Positions 16,573 through 25,372 of a DNA stretch of 63,282 nt are shown here, in pieces (position 1 is the first letter of the stretch; every line of letters starts with the position of its first letter). The translations under genes and the position numbers were made by a program. The notes beneath the pieces are model-generated. The model was not told the origin of the DNA and ran no database searches. It saw only the letters and a list, made by a program, of their open reading frames with translations. The DNA is from an uncultured Prevotellaceae bacterium (GTDB taxonomy: Bacteria; Bacteroidota; Bacteroidia; Bacteroidales; Bacteroidaceae). The stretch is from assembly GCA_900320585.1 (NCBI GenBank), contig ONSV01000005.1:1-63282 (forward strand), written 5' to 3'.

Positions 16573-18303
16573 ATGAAATCGGTAAAATATATCACCATGT
16601 CGGCCCTCGTGGCGCTTTCCCTGTCTTCGTGTAGCGAAAGCTTCCTCGACCATCCCGCCGACAACCGTACTGAAATCGACAGTGAGGATAAGATCGTCAA
16701 GTTGCTGACGAGCTCATATCCGTCGGCCAACTTTATGTGGGTGTCGGAGATGTCGAGCGACAACTTCATCGACAACAGGACTCCCCACCTGCCCACAAAG
16801 ACCTGGAACCCCCAAATCCTGTCGTATTACAACTACTCTCCCTACGACCGTGCCGACGACCAGCTATGGCTCTTCGAGCCGGCCACGCAGGCCACTTTCA
16901 GCGATTACGACCAGCCCGGCCAGATCTGGGACGGCTACTATGCCTCTATCGCCTCGGCGAACGCCGCCCTTCAGGCCATTGACGAGGTTTCGGCCAAGAA
17001 TGGTGGCATGACCCCCACGCTGAGGGCCGCCCGTGCCGAAGCCCTGCTGATACGTGCCTACAGCCATTTCTGCCTGGTGAACGTCTTCTGCCAGCCTTAC
17101 AAGAACGCCGAGGTGAGCAAGCAAGACGTGGGCGTGCCCTACGTGACCGAGATGGAAGATGTGGTACAGAAACAGTATAGCCGTGGCAACGTGAGCGAGG
17201 TATACACAAAGATCGAGGCCGACCTGGAGGAAGGTATTGCCAACCTGAACGAGCAAATCTACGAGAAGCCAAAATGGCATTTCAACGCCTATGCCGCCCA
17301 TGCCTTCGCCGCCCGCTTCTACCTGTACAAGCGCGACTGGCAGAAAGTGGTGGAGCACGCCAACTTTGTGCTGGGCACCGACAACGCCACCCTGCTCAAC
17401 ATGATGTTCGACTATGCCCCTCTGGCCAATGCTTTCTATGGCAGCGACTTCGCCAACATCTGGCAGGATCCCCAACAGAACAACAACCTGATGCTCATCA
17501 CCACCGGCTCGCTGATGGCCCGCCGCTCACTGGGTTACCGCTACTCCTGCGCCGGTTCTGCCGCCCGCGAGGTGTTCCTTATCACCAGTGGCACGCACGC
17601 CTTCTGGCGTTCCTACTACGTTTGTCCGCTCACCGGTGTCTCGGGTATGTTCGGCAGCAGCACCTCCGACTACGGCTATCTCTCGGGCAAGCTCATGGAA
17701 CAGTTTGAGTACAGCGACAAGATTGCCGGCATCGGCTTCCCCCATATCCTGCACCGCGCCTTCACCGCCAACGAGCTGTTGCTTGAGCGTGCCGAGGCCA
17801 AGATTATGCTGCGCCAGTACGACGCCGCCTGCGAGGACCTCTGCGCCTACTGGAACAACAGCGTGGAGAAGTTGGGCGAAGTGGACAAGAAGACCTACGG
17901 CAGCTCCATCAACGTGGCCACCAAGCAAGTGATCGAGAACTGGTACTCCAACGCCGACCACGCCAACTGCTATGCCGACTGGGATTGCACACAGCTCGTG
18001 AGCAGCGACTATGTGATTCCACACGAGGCCACACCTTATATGAACTGCCTGAACGAGTGGCGCCGCTGGGAAACCTCGTTCGAGGGCCTTCGCTTCTTCG
18101 ACCTAAAGCGCTGGGGCCGCGAGATTGTGCATGAGGTGCGCGACCATGACCCCATCGTCATCAAGCCCGGCGACCCACGCCTGGCCATCGAGGTGCCTTG
18201 GGAGGCCCTCTCCGCCGGTATGGCCACGTCGCGTCCGAGCACGACGGCCGCCAGCAATGCCAACTATGTGCTGATAGATACCAAAGAGTATAAAACCAAA
18301 TAA
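16573..18303 (+). CDS. RagB/SusD-family nutrient-binding lipoprotein
   Basis: 576 residues, lipobox LSSC, then SESFLDHPADNRTEI typical of SusD N-termini, TPR-like helices (RAARAEALLIRAYSHFCLVN), and a C-terminal ERRWE-like segment (CLNEWRRWETSFEGLRFFDLKRW, read in parts). It caps the SusC barrel and binds substrate outside the cell. It lies 42 nt after the susC-like gene. Confidence 0.95.
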   Translation: MKSVKYITMSALVALSLSSCSESFLDHPADNRTEIDSEDKIVKLLTSSYPSANFMWVSEMSSDNFIDNRTPHLPTKTWNPQILSYYNYSPYDRADDQLWLFEPATQATFSDYDQPGQIWDGYYASIASANAALQAIDEVSAKNGGMTPTLRAARAEALLIRAYSHFCLVNVFCQPYKNAEVSKQDVGVPYVTEMEDVVQKQYSRGNVSEVYTKIEADLEEGIANLNEQIYEKPKWHFNAYAAHAFAARFYLYKRDWQKVVEHANFVLGTDNATLLNMMFDYAPLANAFYGSDFANIWQDPQQNNNLMLITTGSLMARRSLGYRYSCAGSAAREVFLITSGTHAFWRSYYVCPLTGVSGMFGSSTSDYGYLSGKLMEQFEYSDKIAGIGFPHILHRAFTANELLLERAEAKIMLRQYDAACEDLCAYWNNSVEKLGEVDKKTYGSSINVATKQVIENWYSNADHANCYADWDCTQLVSSDYVIPHEATPYMNCLNEWRRWETSFEGLRFFDLKRWGREIVHEVRDHDPIVIKPGDPRLAIEVPWEALSAGMATSRPSTTAASNANYVLIDTKEYKTK

Positions 18304-18317
18304 AGGAGGACACTAAA

Positions 18318-19526
18318 ATGAGAAACAGACTGAACATCCTATTTTTCTGTGCCTTGTCGATTGTGGCCACTGGGTTTGTCTCATGCTCTGAGGACGACCT
18401 GGGCCCCAGCATCTTCGACACCAAAGAATATCCGCTCGACCGGGGCAACTACTCGTTCCCACTCGATACATTCCTGAAGGCCAACTTCCTCGAGCCCTAT
18501 AACGTGAAGTTCATCTACCGCATGGAGGACATCGGTTCCGACATGTCGAAGAACCTCACCCCTGCCCGCTACGAGAAGAGTGTCCAACTGGCGGTGCTCT
18601 CCAAATACTTGTGGTATGACGTATATGCCAAATACGGCACCGACCGCTTCCTGAAGGAGAACAGCCCACGTATCATCCACGTGATTGGCTCGAAGAACCT
18701 GAACCCCAGCCAGGGCACCGAGATCCTGGGTGTGGCAGAGGGAGGCCTGAAGATCTCGCTCTACAACGTGAACAACCTGAATCCCGCCGACATCGACAAC
18801 ATGAACGAGTATTTCTTCAAGACGATGCACCATGAGTTTGGCCACATCCTCGACCAGACCCACCTGCGTCCCTCATCGTTCAATATGATCTCGCGCTCGC
18901 TCTACGATGCCTCGACCTGGACCAACCTGCCCGACTCGATGGCCGCCGGCCGTGGATTCGTCTCTCCCTATGCCGCCAGTGCCGCCGGCGAGGACTGGGT
19001 AGAGGTACTCTCCAACTACATCACCCGCGACTCTCTTGACTGGGAAGCCACCCTGCGCGCCGCCGCCTTCGAATGGGAGGAGGTAGACATGACCCGTAGC
19101 GATTACAACAAGCGTGCAGTGGGTGCCAACCTCGACACCGTGGGCTATTACCGCCAGCACGACAATGGTGAGGAGAAAGTATACCGCAAGGTATGTGCCC
19201 GCAATGCCGACGACTTTGTGGCTCTCGACGCTGACGGCAAAGTGCAGTGGCTCGACAACGACGGCGTGCAGGGCGACAAGGTCATCCTGCAGAAGCTCGA
19301 ACTGGTGAGCGGCTGGCTGAAAGAGCACTGGAACATCACGCTCGACGACCTGCGCTATGAAGTGCAGCACCGCCAGTTTGCCACCAACCCCGACGGCTCA
19401 TTCAAGCGCGCGAAGAACGGGCGCCTTCTCAACCGTCTGACAGAACCTGCCGACGAGGACCCATCAGTGACCCTGATGGAATACCTGGTAAGATGGGTAA
19501 CCGATTTCGAGAAACTGAGAAAGTAA
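18318..19526 (+). CDS. Substrate import-associated zinc metallohydrolase lipoprotein
   Basis: 402 residues with lipobox FVSC and a zinc-site motif HHEFGHILDQTH (HEFGH at 172-176). It matches the lipoprotein family with an HExxH motif that is repeatedly encoded beside SusC/SusD pairs. The active site is intact: two histidines, a catalytic glutamate and a further histidine at 182. It probably acts at the cell surface on the imported substrate or its carrier; the true substrate is unknown. It starts 14 nt after the susD-like gene. Confidence 0.9.
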   Translation: MRNRLNILFFCALSIVATGFVSCSEDDLGPSIFDTKEYPLDRGNYSFPLDTFLKANFLEPYNVKFIYRMEDIGSDMSKNLTPARYEKSVQLAVLSKYLWYDVYAKYGTDRFLKENSPRIIHVIGSKNLNPSQGTEILGVAEGGLKISLYNVNNLNPADIDNMNEYFFKTMHHEFGHILDQTHLRPSSFNMISRSLYDASTWTNLPDSMAAGRGFVSPYAASAAGEDWVEVLSNYITRDSLDWEATLRAAAFEWEEVDMTRSDYNKRAVGANLDTVGYYRQHDNGEEKVYRKVCARNADDFVALDADGKVQWLDNDGVQGDKVILQKLELVSGWLKEHWNITLDDLRYEVQHRQFATNPDGSFKRAKNGRLLNRLTEPADEDPSVTLMEYLVRWVTDFEKLRK

Positions 19527-19563
19527 GTGTCTGGGAAGTTTTTAACCATAAGATTGTCAAGAT

Positions 19564-20988
19564 ATGAAAAAGATACTTAGCATTTCATTGATACTTGCCG
19601 CCGCCCTTACCCTTAACTCCTGCGTGAAGGAAGAGGACGACATCTTCGACAAGACCGCCGCCGAGCGCCTGAACGAGGCCAGTGGCCTGTATGCCAGCCG
19701 CCTGATGGCCTCGCCCAACGGCTGGGCCATGCAGCTATACCCCACCAATTATGACGAGTGGCCCTACGGCAATGGCTATCTGGTGCTCTGCCGTTTCAAC
19801 AAGGACTTCTCCGTGAACGTGTCGATGGACAACATCTTCTCCGAAGGCCAGTACAGAGAAGACACCTCGCTGTGGGAAGTGCTCACCGACAACGGTCCCG
19901 TGCTGTCGTTCAACTCACACAACGACTGCATCCACGCTTTCTGCGACCCCTATGACCTTTGGTTCACCGGAACTGAAGACCATGACAACAACGAGTCGGG
20001 AACGGGAGCCGAGGGCGACTATGAGTTTATCATCGTCGATGCCCCCGAGGATGCCTCCTACATGATGCTCAAGGGCAAGAAGCGCGGCACCTACAACCTG
20101 CTCACCCCGGTGGAGGAAGGTGTGAACTTCAAGGACTACCTTGCCGACGTGAAGAATTTCCGCAAGACCTTCTTCCCCCTCAATGCCCCGACCTTCGACG
20201 TGGTGCACTGGGGCGACAGTCTTTGCAAGATGGTGATGACCTATCCCGACGAGATGGGCGAGTCTACCACCAGGAACCTCGATTTCGATGGTATGCCCAA
20301 CATCTATCCCTACGATGGCGACCCCATCCTCAACCAATCTTTCAACACATTCCTCATCACCAAGCGGGGCAACGACTACTACCTGCGCTTCCGCGACAAG
20401 TTCAAGCCCAAAGACGTGGAGATTCAGGAATTCGTGTACTTGAAAGACAAGGACATCTTCCAGTCGGTTGACGACCCTTCCTACTACATTGGGGGCAACA
20501 ATCCCAACCTATACTTCGGCACTACGCTGCAAATGTCGAGTCATACATGGACAATGACTTCCGACACCGAGAAAGGAGCCTCGCTCATCAACTCCCTCTC
20601 CACCTATTTCACCTCGCTCTCCAACTCATCCAACACGGTGACGTTCGACAAGGTGATGCTGGTCACCACTGATGAAGGCGTAGTGCTTCAGATTACCTAC
20701 AAGAACAAGCCCAAGAAAGGCCGCGAGACCATCGGAAGCATGAAATACTTGTATACGTATGAAAGTGCCGGCAACAAGACAAGGCTGGTGTTCAACAAGG
20801 CCACTGGCAATGACGAAGCAGAATTGAGGACCTCGACCATCGGTCTCGACCAGCCCTCCGTGAAAGAAGCCATCGACTTCTTCTCACAGGAGTTTGAAGT
20901 GGGCGCTGCCACAACCGCCTTCAACCTTAACAGTGTGCGGTTGTCGCCCTCATCAGCCCCCAGCTCATCGATTATTCTCACAAAATAA
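19564..20988 (+). CDS. DUF4302 domain lipoprotein
   Basis: 474 residues, lipobox LNSC, then KEEDDIFDKTAAERLNEA and SPNGWAMQLYPTN, typical of DUF4302 surface lipoproteins encoded with SusC/SusD and HExxH lipoproteins. No catalytic motif visible; probably an additional surface substrate-binding component. It starts 37 nt after the metallohydrolase gene. Confidence 0.88.
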   Translation: MKKILSISLILAAALTLNSCVKEEDDIFDKTAAERLNEASGLYASRLMASPNGWAMQLYPTNYDEWPYGNGYLVLCRFNKDFSVNVSMDNIFSEGQYREDTSLWEVLTDNGPVLSFNSHNDCIHAFCDPYDLWFTGTEDHDNNESGTGAEGDYEFIIVDAPEDASYMMLKGKKRGTYNLLTPVEEGVNFKDYLADVKNFRKTFFPLNAPTFDVVHWGDSLCKMVMTYPDEMGESTTRNLDFDGMPNIYPYDGDPILNQSFNTFLITKRGNDYYLRFRDKFKPKDVEIQEFVYLKDKDIFQSVDDPSYYIGGNNPNLYFGTTLQMSSHTWTMTSDTEKGASLINSLSTYFTSLSNSSNTVTFDKVMLVTTDEGVVLQITYKNKPKKGRETIGSMKYLYTYESAGNKTRLVFNKATGNDEAELRTSTIGLDQPSVKEAIDFFSQEFEVGAATTAFNLNSVRLSPSSAPSSSIILTK

Positions 20989-21016
20989 CTATTACTCATC
21001 AAAACAATAAAAACGT

Positions 21017-22819
21017 ATGAAAAAATCTTTATTCCTTACTTTGGCACTTGCTTGTGCCATGTCGGGCTTTGCCCAGACACCCAAGATGGACGCCAGCCGC
21101 ATCAGTTGGAAGCAAATGAGTGACATGCCCAACCAGGTGATGGAGCGTGCAGACGCCAACAAACCCTCCCGTCCGATGCGTACATACGCCAACGGCGTGT
21201 ATTACACCATTCCCGGTGCCCTTTACACTGGATGGGGACCTGACGGAAGTGGCTACATCGTATCACAGGCCGTGGTTCCTCCATTCGTCGACGTAACATT
21301 CCAGAACATGAAGAAGGACAAGACGAATAACTTGTGGACATTGAACACCCAGGATTTAACACAATACGCCGAAGAGAATGGCGACATGGTGATGAATTTC
21401 AATCCCAAAGGCTACTATTACACCTTCTCCCTTGGATCGACCAACAGCACCACCTCTTACCAATTCAACGAAGACAACTATTGGGTAGCTACTGGATCAC
21501 GAGAGACAAACGCCATTTCCCTCCTTAGCACCGTTGCCGACTATTTTGGCGATCCCCTCTCGCTCACAGCCACCGATATCCATGGCCACGATGTCAATAG
21601 TAATGGCCAGCCCACACGCAACACCCTTTCGGGCTGGGGCTTCCTGAGCACCGACTTCCTTTTCGGTACGGGTGATGCTGGTGACGAGGGCGACCCCGAC
21701 ATGGCTTTCGGCTTCGAGCAGACCTACAATCCACTTCTTGCTCCCCTCTACATCGATGAGATTCATGTGATGGGTCTTACTTACAATCAGTCGGGTCCCA
21801 TCCCCGAAGGCAAATCGCTGAAGGCATACCTTCTGGCTATTGACGAGGAAGCCGGAACCAGCGAGACCATTGCCACTTTCGAGGCACTCTCTGGCGACAC
21901 CCTCGACTTCAAGGACTCAAGCCCACAGTGGGGTAACAAAGGTGACAACAAGAACAAGACCGCCTATTTCGGTACTGTGATTTTCCGCAACGTGGAATGT
22001 GTGGAGGATATCTTCGGCAACAAGAGTCCGCTTCCTGCCGCCATCCCCGCCGGCACCAGCTGGAGTATCCAGATTGAGGGTGTGAACGAAGAGGGCGTGA
22101 ACCTTGGTGTGTATGGTGTTATCAACAGCGACATCGAGGCCAGCTATATTCCCCAGGGTCATGTGCTGACCGAGAAAGGCTATGCCTATAGCTACAGAAG
22201 TTCCATCTCTCCGCTTATTGAGATTTTTGGCCAATATGAGATGATTGACGTGACCACCAAAGACTTCCTCTCGGCTGAGAGCCAGCCCGATTTCCCCACC
22301 GACAAATTCAACGGATGGAACGTGATTCGCGTGTCGGCCGATGGTCAGGATGTGAGCACCGATGGACTTGAGGGCACCGACTACAACATGGGTGTTGCCT
22401 TCGTTGGAACCACCATCGATTGGTTCGACGAGAACGGTAGCGCAAACTACGACATCAACTGGGAGGAGGCTCCTGAATGGCTGACCGAGATTCTGGTTGA
22501 CACCACTCAATACAACCGCGATGCCATCACCGGCTACAACATGGTTCTGCCTGTTTGTGCTGCGCTCCCAGAGGGTGTGACCGGCCGTCAGTGCGTAGTC
22601 GACGTCATTGGTTATGCCGACATCCCCGGCAACAACAAGATCGTGATTCTCCAGGGTGATGCCCAATTCACTCCCGACGGTATCGAGGAGATTATGGCTG
22701 CCAACAAGGAAGGCCGCAAATCTGACAACAAGATCTACGGTCTTGATGGAAAGCGCCTGACACGTCCTGTTTCCGGACAACTGTTCATCAAGAACGGCAA
22801 GAAATTCATTCGGAAATAG
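21017..22819 (+). CDS. Secreted protein with type IX secretion-type C-terminal tail, function unknown
   Basis: 600 residues. Signal peptide ending GFAQ, a long beta-rich body with no recognised enzyme motif, and a C-terminal ~35 residues of the form IYGLDGKRL followed by LFIKNGKKFIRK, as in type IX sorting domains. The likely fate is export across the outer membrane. Last gene of the SusC/D operon, 28 nt after the DUF4302 gene; it may be a substrate-capturing surface protein. No hits to a named family come to mind. Confidence 0.85.
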   Translation: MKKSLFLTLALACAMSGFAQTPKMDASRISWKQMSDMPNQVMERADANKPSRPMRTYANGVYYTIPGALYTGWGPDGSGYIVSQAVVPPFVDVTFQNMKKDKTNNLWTLNTQDLTQYAEENGDMVMNFNPKGYYYTFSLGSTNSTTSYQFNEDNYWVATGSRETNAISLLSTVADYFGDPLSLTATDIHGHDVNSNGQPTRNTLSGWGFLSTDFLFGTGDAGDEGDPDMAFGFEQTYNPLLAPLYIDEIHVMGLTYNQSGPIPEGKSLKAYLLAIDEEAGTSETIATFEALSGDTLDFKDSSPQWGNKGDNKNKTAYFGTVIFRNVECVEDIFGNKSPLPAAIPAGTSWSIQIEGVNEEGVNLGVYGVINSDIEASYIPQGHVLTEKGYAYSYRSSISPLIEIFGQYEMIDVTTKDFLSAESQPDFPTDKFNGWNVIRVSADGQDVSTDGLEGTDYNMGVAFVGTTIDWFDENGSANYDINWEEAPEWLTEILVDTTQYNRDAITGYNMVLPVCAALPEGVTGRQCVVDVIGYADIPGNNKIVILQGDAQFTPDGIEEIMAANKEGRKSDNKIYGLDGKRLTRPVSGQLFIKNGKKFIRK

Positions 22820-22849
22820 TCTATAGCAGGCTTTTCCGAAGCCAACATA

Positions 22850-22881
22850 AAAAACTCCTGCCTCATTGGGCAGGAGTTTTT
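22850..22881 (+). terminator. Terminator ending the SusC/D operon
   Basis: Perfect 13-bp stem (22850-22862 with 22869-22881), loop TCATTG, T-tail. It may also serve the convergent M6-type protease gene, as A-runs on the left give T-runs on the minus strand. Confidence 0.88.
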
Positions 22882-22902
22882 TATTTGTACTCAATGCGCA
22901 AG

Positions 22903-22944
22903 TTGAAAGGAGTTCAGGAGTTGCAGAAGTTCAGGAGTTCAGAC
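22903..22944 (+). repeat. Octamer repeat array, copy 2
   Basis: A 42-nt block, TTGAAAGGAGTTCAGGAGTT then G then CAGAAGTT CAGGAGTT CAGAC. It is identical to copy 3 at 38574 except for one base. It ends exactly at the stop codon of the convergent M6-type protease gene. Confidence 0.85.
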
Positions 22945-25050
22945 TTATCTCACCACCACTTTCTTGCCATCAACAATATAGAGGCCTTTGGAGAGCGGCC
23001 TGCCATCAACTCTCTGTCCGGTAATGGTGAAAACGCCCTTGGCTGAGAATTTGCTGTCCTTAGCGAGCCGGTTGATGCCATCCGTGCCTTTGTTCTTGGC
23101 ATAGATCCTGATATTGTCGCCTTGGGTGGAATAGCAGGAGAAAGCCGTCTTCTCCGCATTGTAACGGATATTCTTATTGGCGTTCTTCGTCTGGAAAGCG
23201 ACAATGGCATTGCCATCCTCCATGTCGATGGTGGCGATGGCCAGATTGCCAGGTTTGTCTGTGGTGATGAGTTTCTCGCCTGTATTTGCAGAAGTGAGAT
23301 AGGCATTGCCCACCATCAAAGCCCAATAGCCATTGGCAGTTCTTTTCAGCACCACCTCCTGGATGTTGTCCTCAGCCAGGACGGTGTTCTCGTCGAGCAT
23401 ATTCACCGTGACTCCCATACGCTGCTCAGCAGTCTGTATCTGTCCCATTCCCACGGCATCGGCTGCATTTACGAGCACCAGGGTGTCGCCCTCTGCGAGA
23501 GTGGTCACGTCGGTCACCAGCCGGTACTCTGTTCCTTCCGTGGGTTTGTAAGTATATTCGGCATCATTGCCCATGATATTGAAGGAGATGGTGCGGTTGG
23601 AGTGTTTGATTACCTTATAGACAGGAATGTCATTGCAATCCGTCTTGTTGAAGTAAGGCCATGTGGCATTGTTGAGCAGAGCGTTGCCATAGAGGTTGGA
23701 CTGGGCAGCCGTGTAATATAGCTTGGAATTGTCGGCAGGCAGCGCACAAGCCCGTTTCGAGGCTTTCACATTGTTGAGGGTATTGTCGGCCCATTTATCC
23801 CTGGAGTAGGCGACCCTGGTGACCAGCAAGCCACTTCCCAGGTCGGCCGGGAACCAGATGCCCCTTTGCTTGTTCTCGAAGATAAAGTACTCTTTCTCAT
23901 TCTGCGGGTTTCTGTAAAGCACGGCCGGCACGCTGCCCTCCTCCTCGGGATCGCCCAAAACCACCCCTTGTGGAGTGGTTACCTCTGGAATCGTGAGCCA
24001 ACCCAGGTAACTGCGCTCATAGGCCAAGTATCCCACTGGTGCCCTTCCGTTGTTGAGCATCGAACCGGTGTCCATGATACTCCAGTTGCCGAAAGCCGAC
24101 TCGTCCTCATAGTTGTAGTTGGTGCAATAGAAGTCGGGCAGTCCGAGTCCGTGTCCGAACTCATGGCAGAAAGTGCCGATGCCGTCGAGGCTGCCATAAT
24201 AGTTCAACTCATTGCCCACGAAATAGGATTTGAAGCTATATCCCGACATTGACATATTGAAAGTAGGCAAGTCGAACTGGTGTGGCCATATCGTGTCATC
24301 ATCGCCTCCACTGGCCTCTCCCAATCCTGCGTAGATGAAGCTCACCAAAGGCACGCTCTTCCCCACATAATATTGCGAGAAGTCAACGCCCTGCTCTACC
24401 GCCAGTTTGATGGCCTCTCTTACCATAGCCAGCACGCCCTTGTCGTTCCCACGGCTGTCGTTTCCGCCATATTCAGCATATCCTTTCGACAGGGTGACCT
24501 TTGCCACCACGGGGAAATGGGGGTCGAAGATGCCGAAGCTCTGGCTGAGGAAATAGTCGCGAGCCGAACCCACGCAGTACTGTTCGTCGTGATAGCCCTC
24601 CTCGTTGAAATACCTTTCCATCTTCTCTATCGTGTTCGCCTCCTTGAACGTAGCATCAGCAAAGTCGACGAGGATAATGGGAATGGACACCTCTCCGATG
24701 CTATTAACCGACCCCATGCCACTTTTCATATACTCACCCAATCCATCTTCGGTAGACGAGTAGTGGCTCTTCTGGGGAGTGGCTGTCCCCTTCATCCTGG
24801 CTTTGTTCTGCATGGCCATATTGAGCAACGCATCCTTTTCGACAGGAACATATGCCCCATTCTCACTGGGGATGAAGCATCTGCCGTCTTTTGCCTGCCA
24901 AAAATGCATGTATTCGTTTCCGCGCAGTTCCACCTGCACAAGCGTCCCGTCGTCAAGGGTGACCGTACGCCATATACCGCGCATCGCAGGAATGGCACTC
25001 ACCGTCAACAGACACATAGCCAGAATTGTAGAAATCAGTAGTTTTTTCAT
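22945..25050 (-). CDS. M6-family (immune inhibitor A-like) secreted metalloprotease with type IX sorting tail
   Basis: 701 residues from the start MKKLLISTIL, chosen because it opens a clean signal peptide; 44 extra upstream codons would precede it. The zinc site HEFGHGLGLPD (296-306) is of the HExxHxxGxxD type, preceded by HPHFPVVAKV-like strands and followed by WSIMDTGSMLNNG, the methionine-turn region of M6 peptidases. The C-terminus (VFTITGQRV, LYIVDGKKVVVR) is a type IX sorting signal. It should be exported and degrade extracellular protein. It is convergent with the SusC/D operon, whose importer may take up its products. Confidence 0.9.
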   Translation of the reverse strand: MKKLLISTILAMCLLTVSAIPAMRGIWRTVTLDDGTLVQVELRGNEYMHFWQAKDGRCFIPSENGAYVPVEKDALLNMAMQNKARMKGTATPQKSHYSSTEDGLGEYMKSGMGSVNSIGEVSIPIILVDFADATFKEANTIEKMERYFNEEGYHDEQYCVGSARDYFLSQSFGIFDPHFPVVAKVTLSKGYAEYGGNDSRGNDKGVLAMVREAIKLAVEQGVDFSQYYVGKSVPLVSFIYAGLGEASGGDDDTIWPHQFDLPTFNMSMSGYSFKSYFVGNELNYYGSLDGIGTFCHEFGHGLGLPDFYCTNYNYEDESAFGNWSIMDTGSMLNNGRAPVGYLAYERSYLGWLTIPEVTTPQGVVLGDPEEEGSVPAVLYRNPQNEKEYFIFENKQRGIWFPADLGSGLLVTRVAYSRDKWADNTLNNVKASKRACALPADNSKLYYTAAQSNLYGNALLNNATWPYFNKTDCNDIPVYKVIKHSNRTISFNIMGNDAEYTYKPTEGTEYRLVTDVTTLAEGDTLVLVNAADAVGMGQIQTAEQRMGVTVNMLDENTVLAEDNIQEVVLKRTANGYWALMVGNAYLTSANTGEKLITTDKPGNLAIATIDMEDGNAIVAFQTKNANKNIRYNAEKTAFSCYSTQGDNIRIYAKNKGTDGINRLAKDSKFSAKGVFTITGQRVDGRPLSKGLYIVDGKKVVVR

Positions 25051-25107
25051 GTATTGAAATGAATAATGATTGTAAGAATATTCTCCACCACAAAGGCGGT
25101 GGTGTTG

Positions 25108-25115
25108 CAAAATTA
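25108..25115 (-). promoter_or_regulatory. -7 element for the M6-type protease gene
   Basis: Minus-strand TAATTTTG, with a weak ATTG 20 nt upstream (25136-25139). Confidence 0.5.
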
Positions 25116-25251
25116 AAACAAACGCCGAACAATTCAATAGATTTTCACCATTTTTTTTCAGTTTCATCGGCTTTGCCCACATTTATTTCAGAAAAGGTTG
25201 GGTATTTATATGGCAAGAAAGGCGCGGCCACGAGAAAATCTTCACTGATTG

Positions 25252-25283
25252 TTTGGCTTTTCCCTTGATTATTCGTACTTTTG
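25252..25283 (+). promoter_or_regulatory. Promoter for the sugar transporter gene
   Basis: TTTG (25252-25255), 20-nt spacer, TACTTTTG (25276-25283); leader about 83 nt. Confidence 0.65.
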
Positions 25284-25372
25284 CATCATTCAAAAAAACA
25301 TACATTAGCAAGGTTCTTGCCACCGCCTTATACCTACATCATCAAGAAATCATCATTCAATTCCTAATAACA

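Larger units (their letters stand above)
25051..25372. other. Intergenic region between divergent protease and transporter genes
   Basis: 322 nt without a gene. It holds a minus-strand -7 box (25108-25115), a small hairpin CACCAC/GTGGTG (25086-25104) that would lie in the protease 5' leader, and the plus-strand promoter 25252-25283. I see nothing else. Confidence 0.7.

Noticed and set aside
13207-25050. Glycan utilisation locus (PUL)
   Set aside because: SusC/SusD alone suggests it, but there is no glycoside hydrolase, lyase, SGBP or sensor/sigma regulator nearby; zinc peptidase-like proteins fit peptide or metal uptake better.
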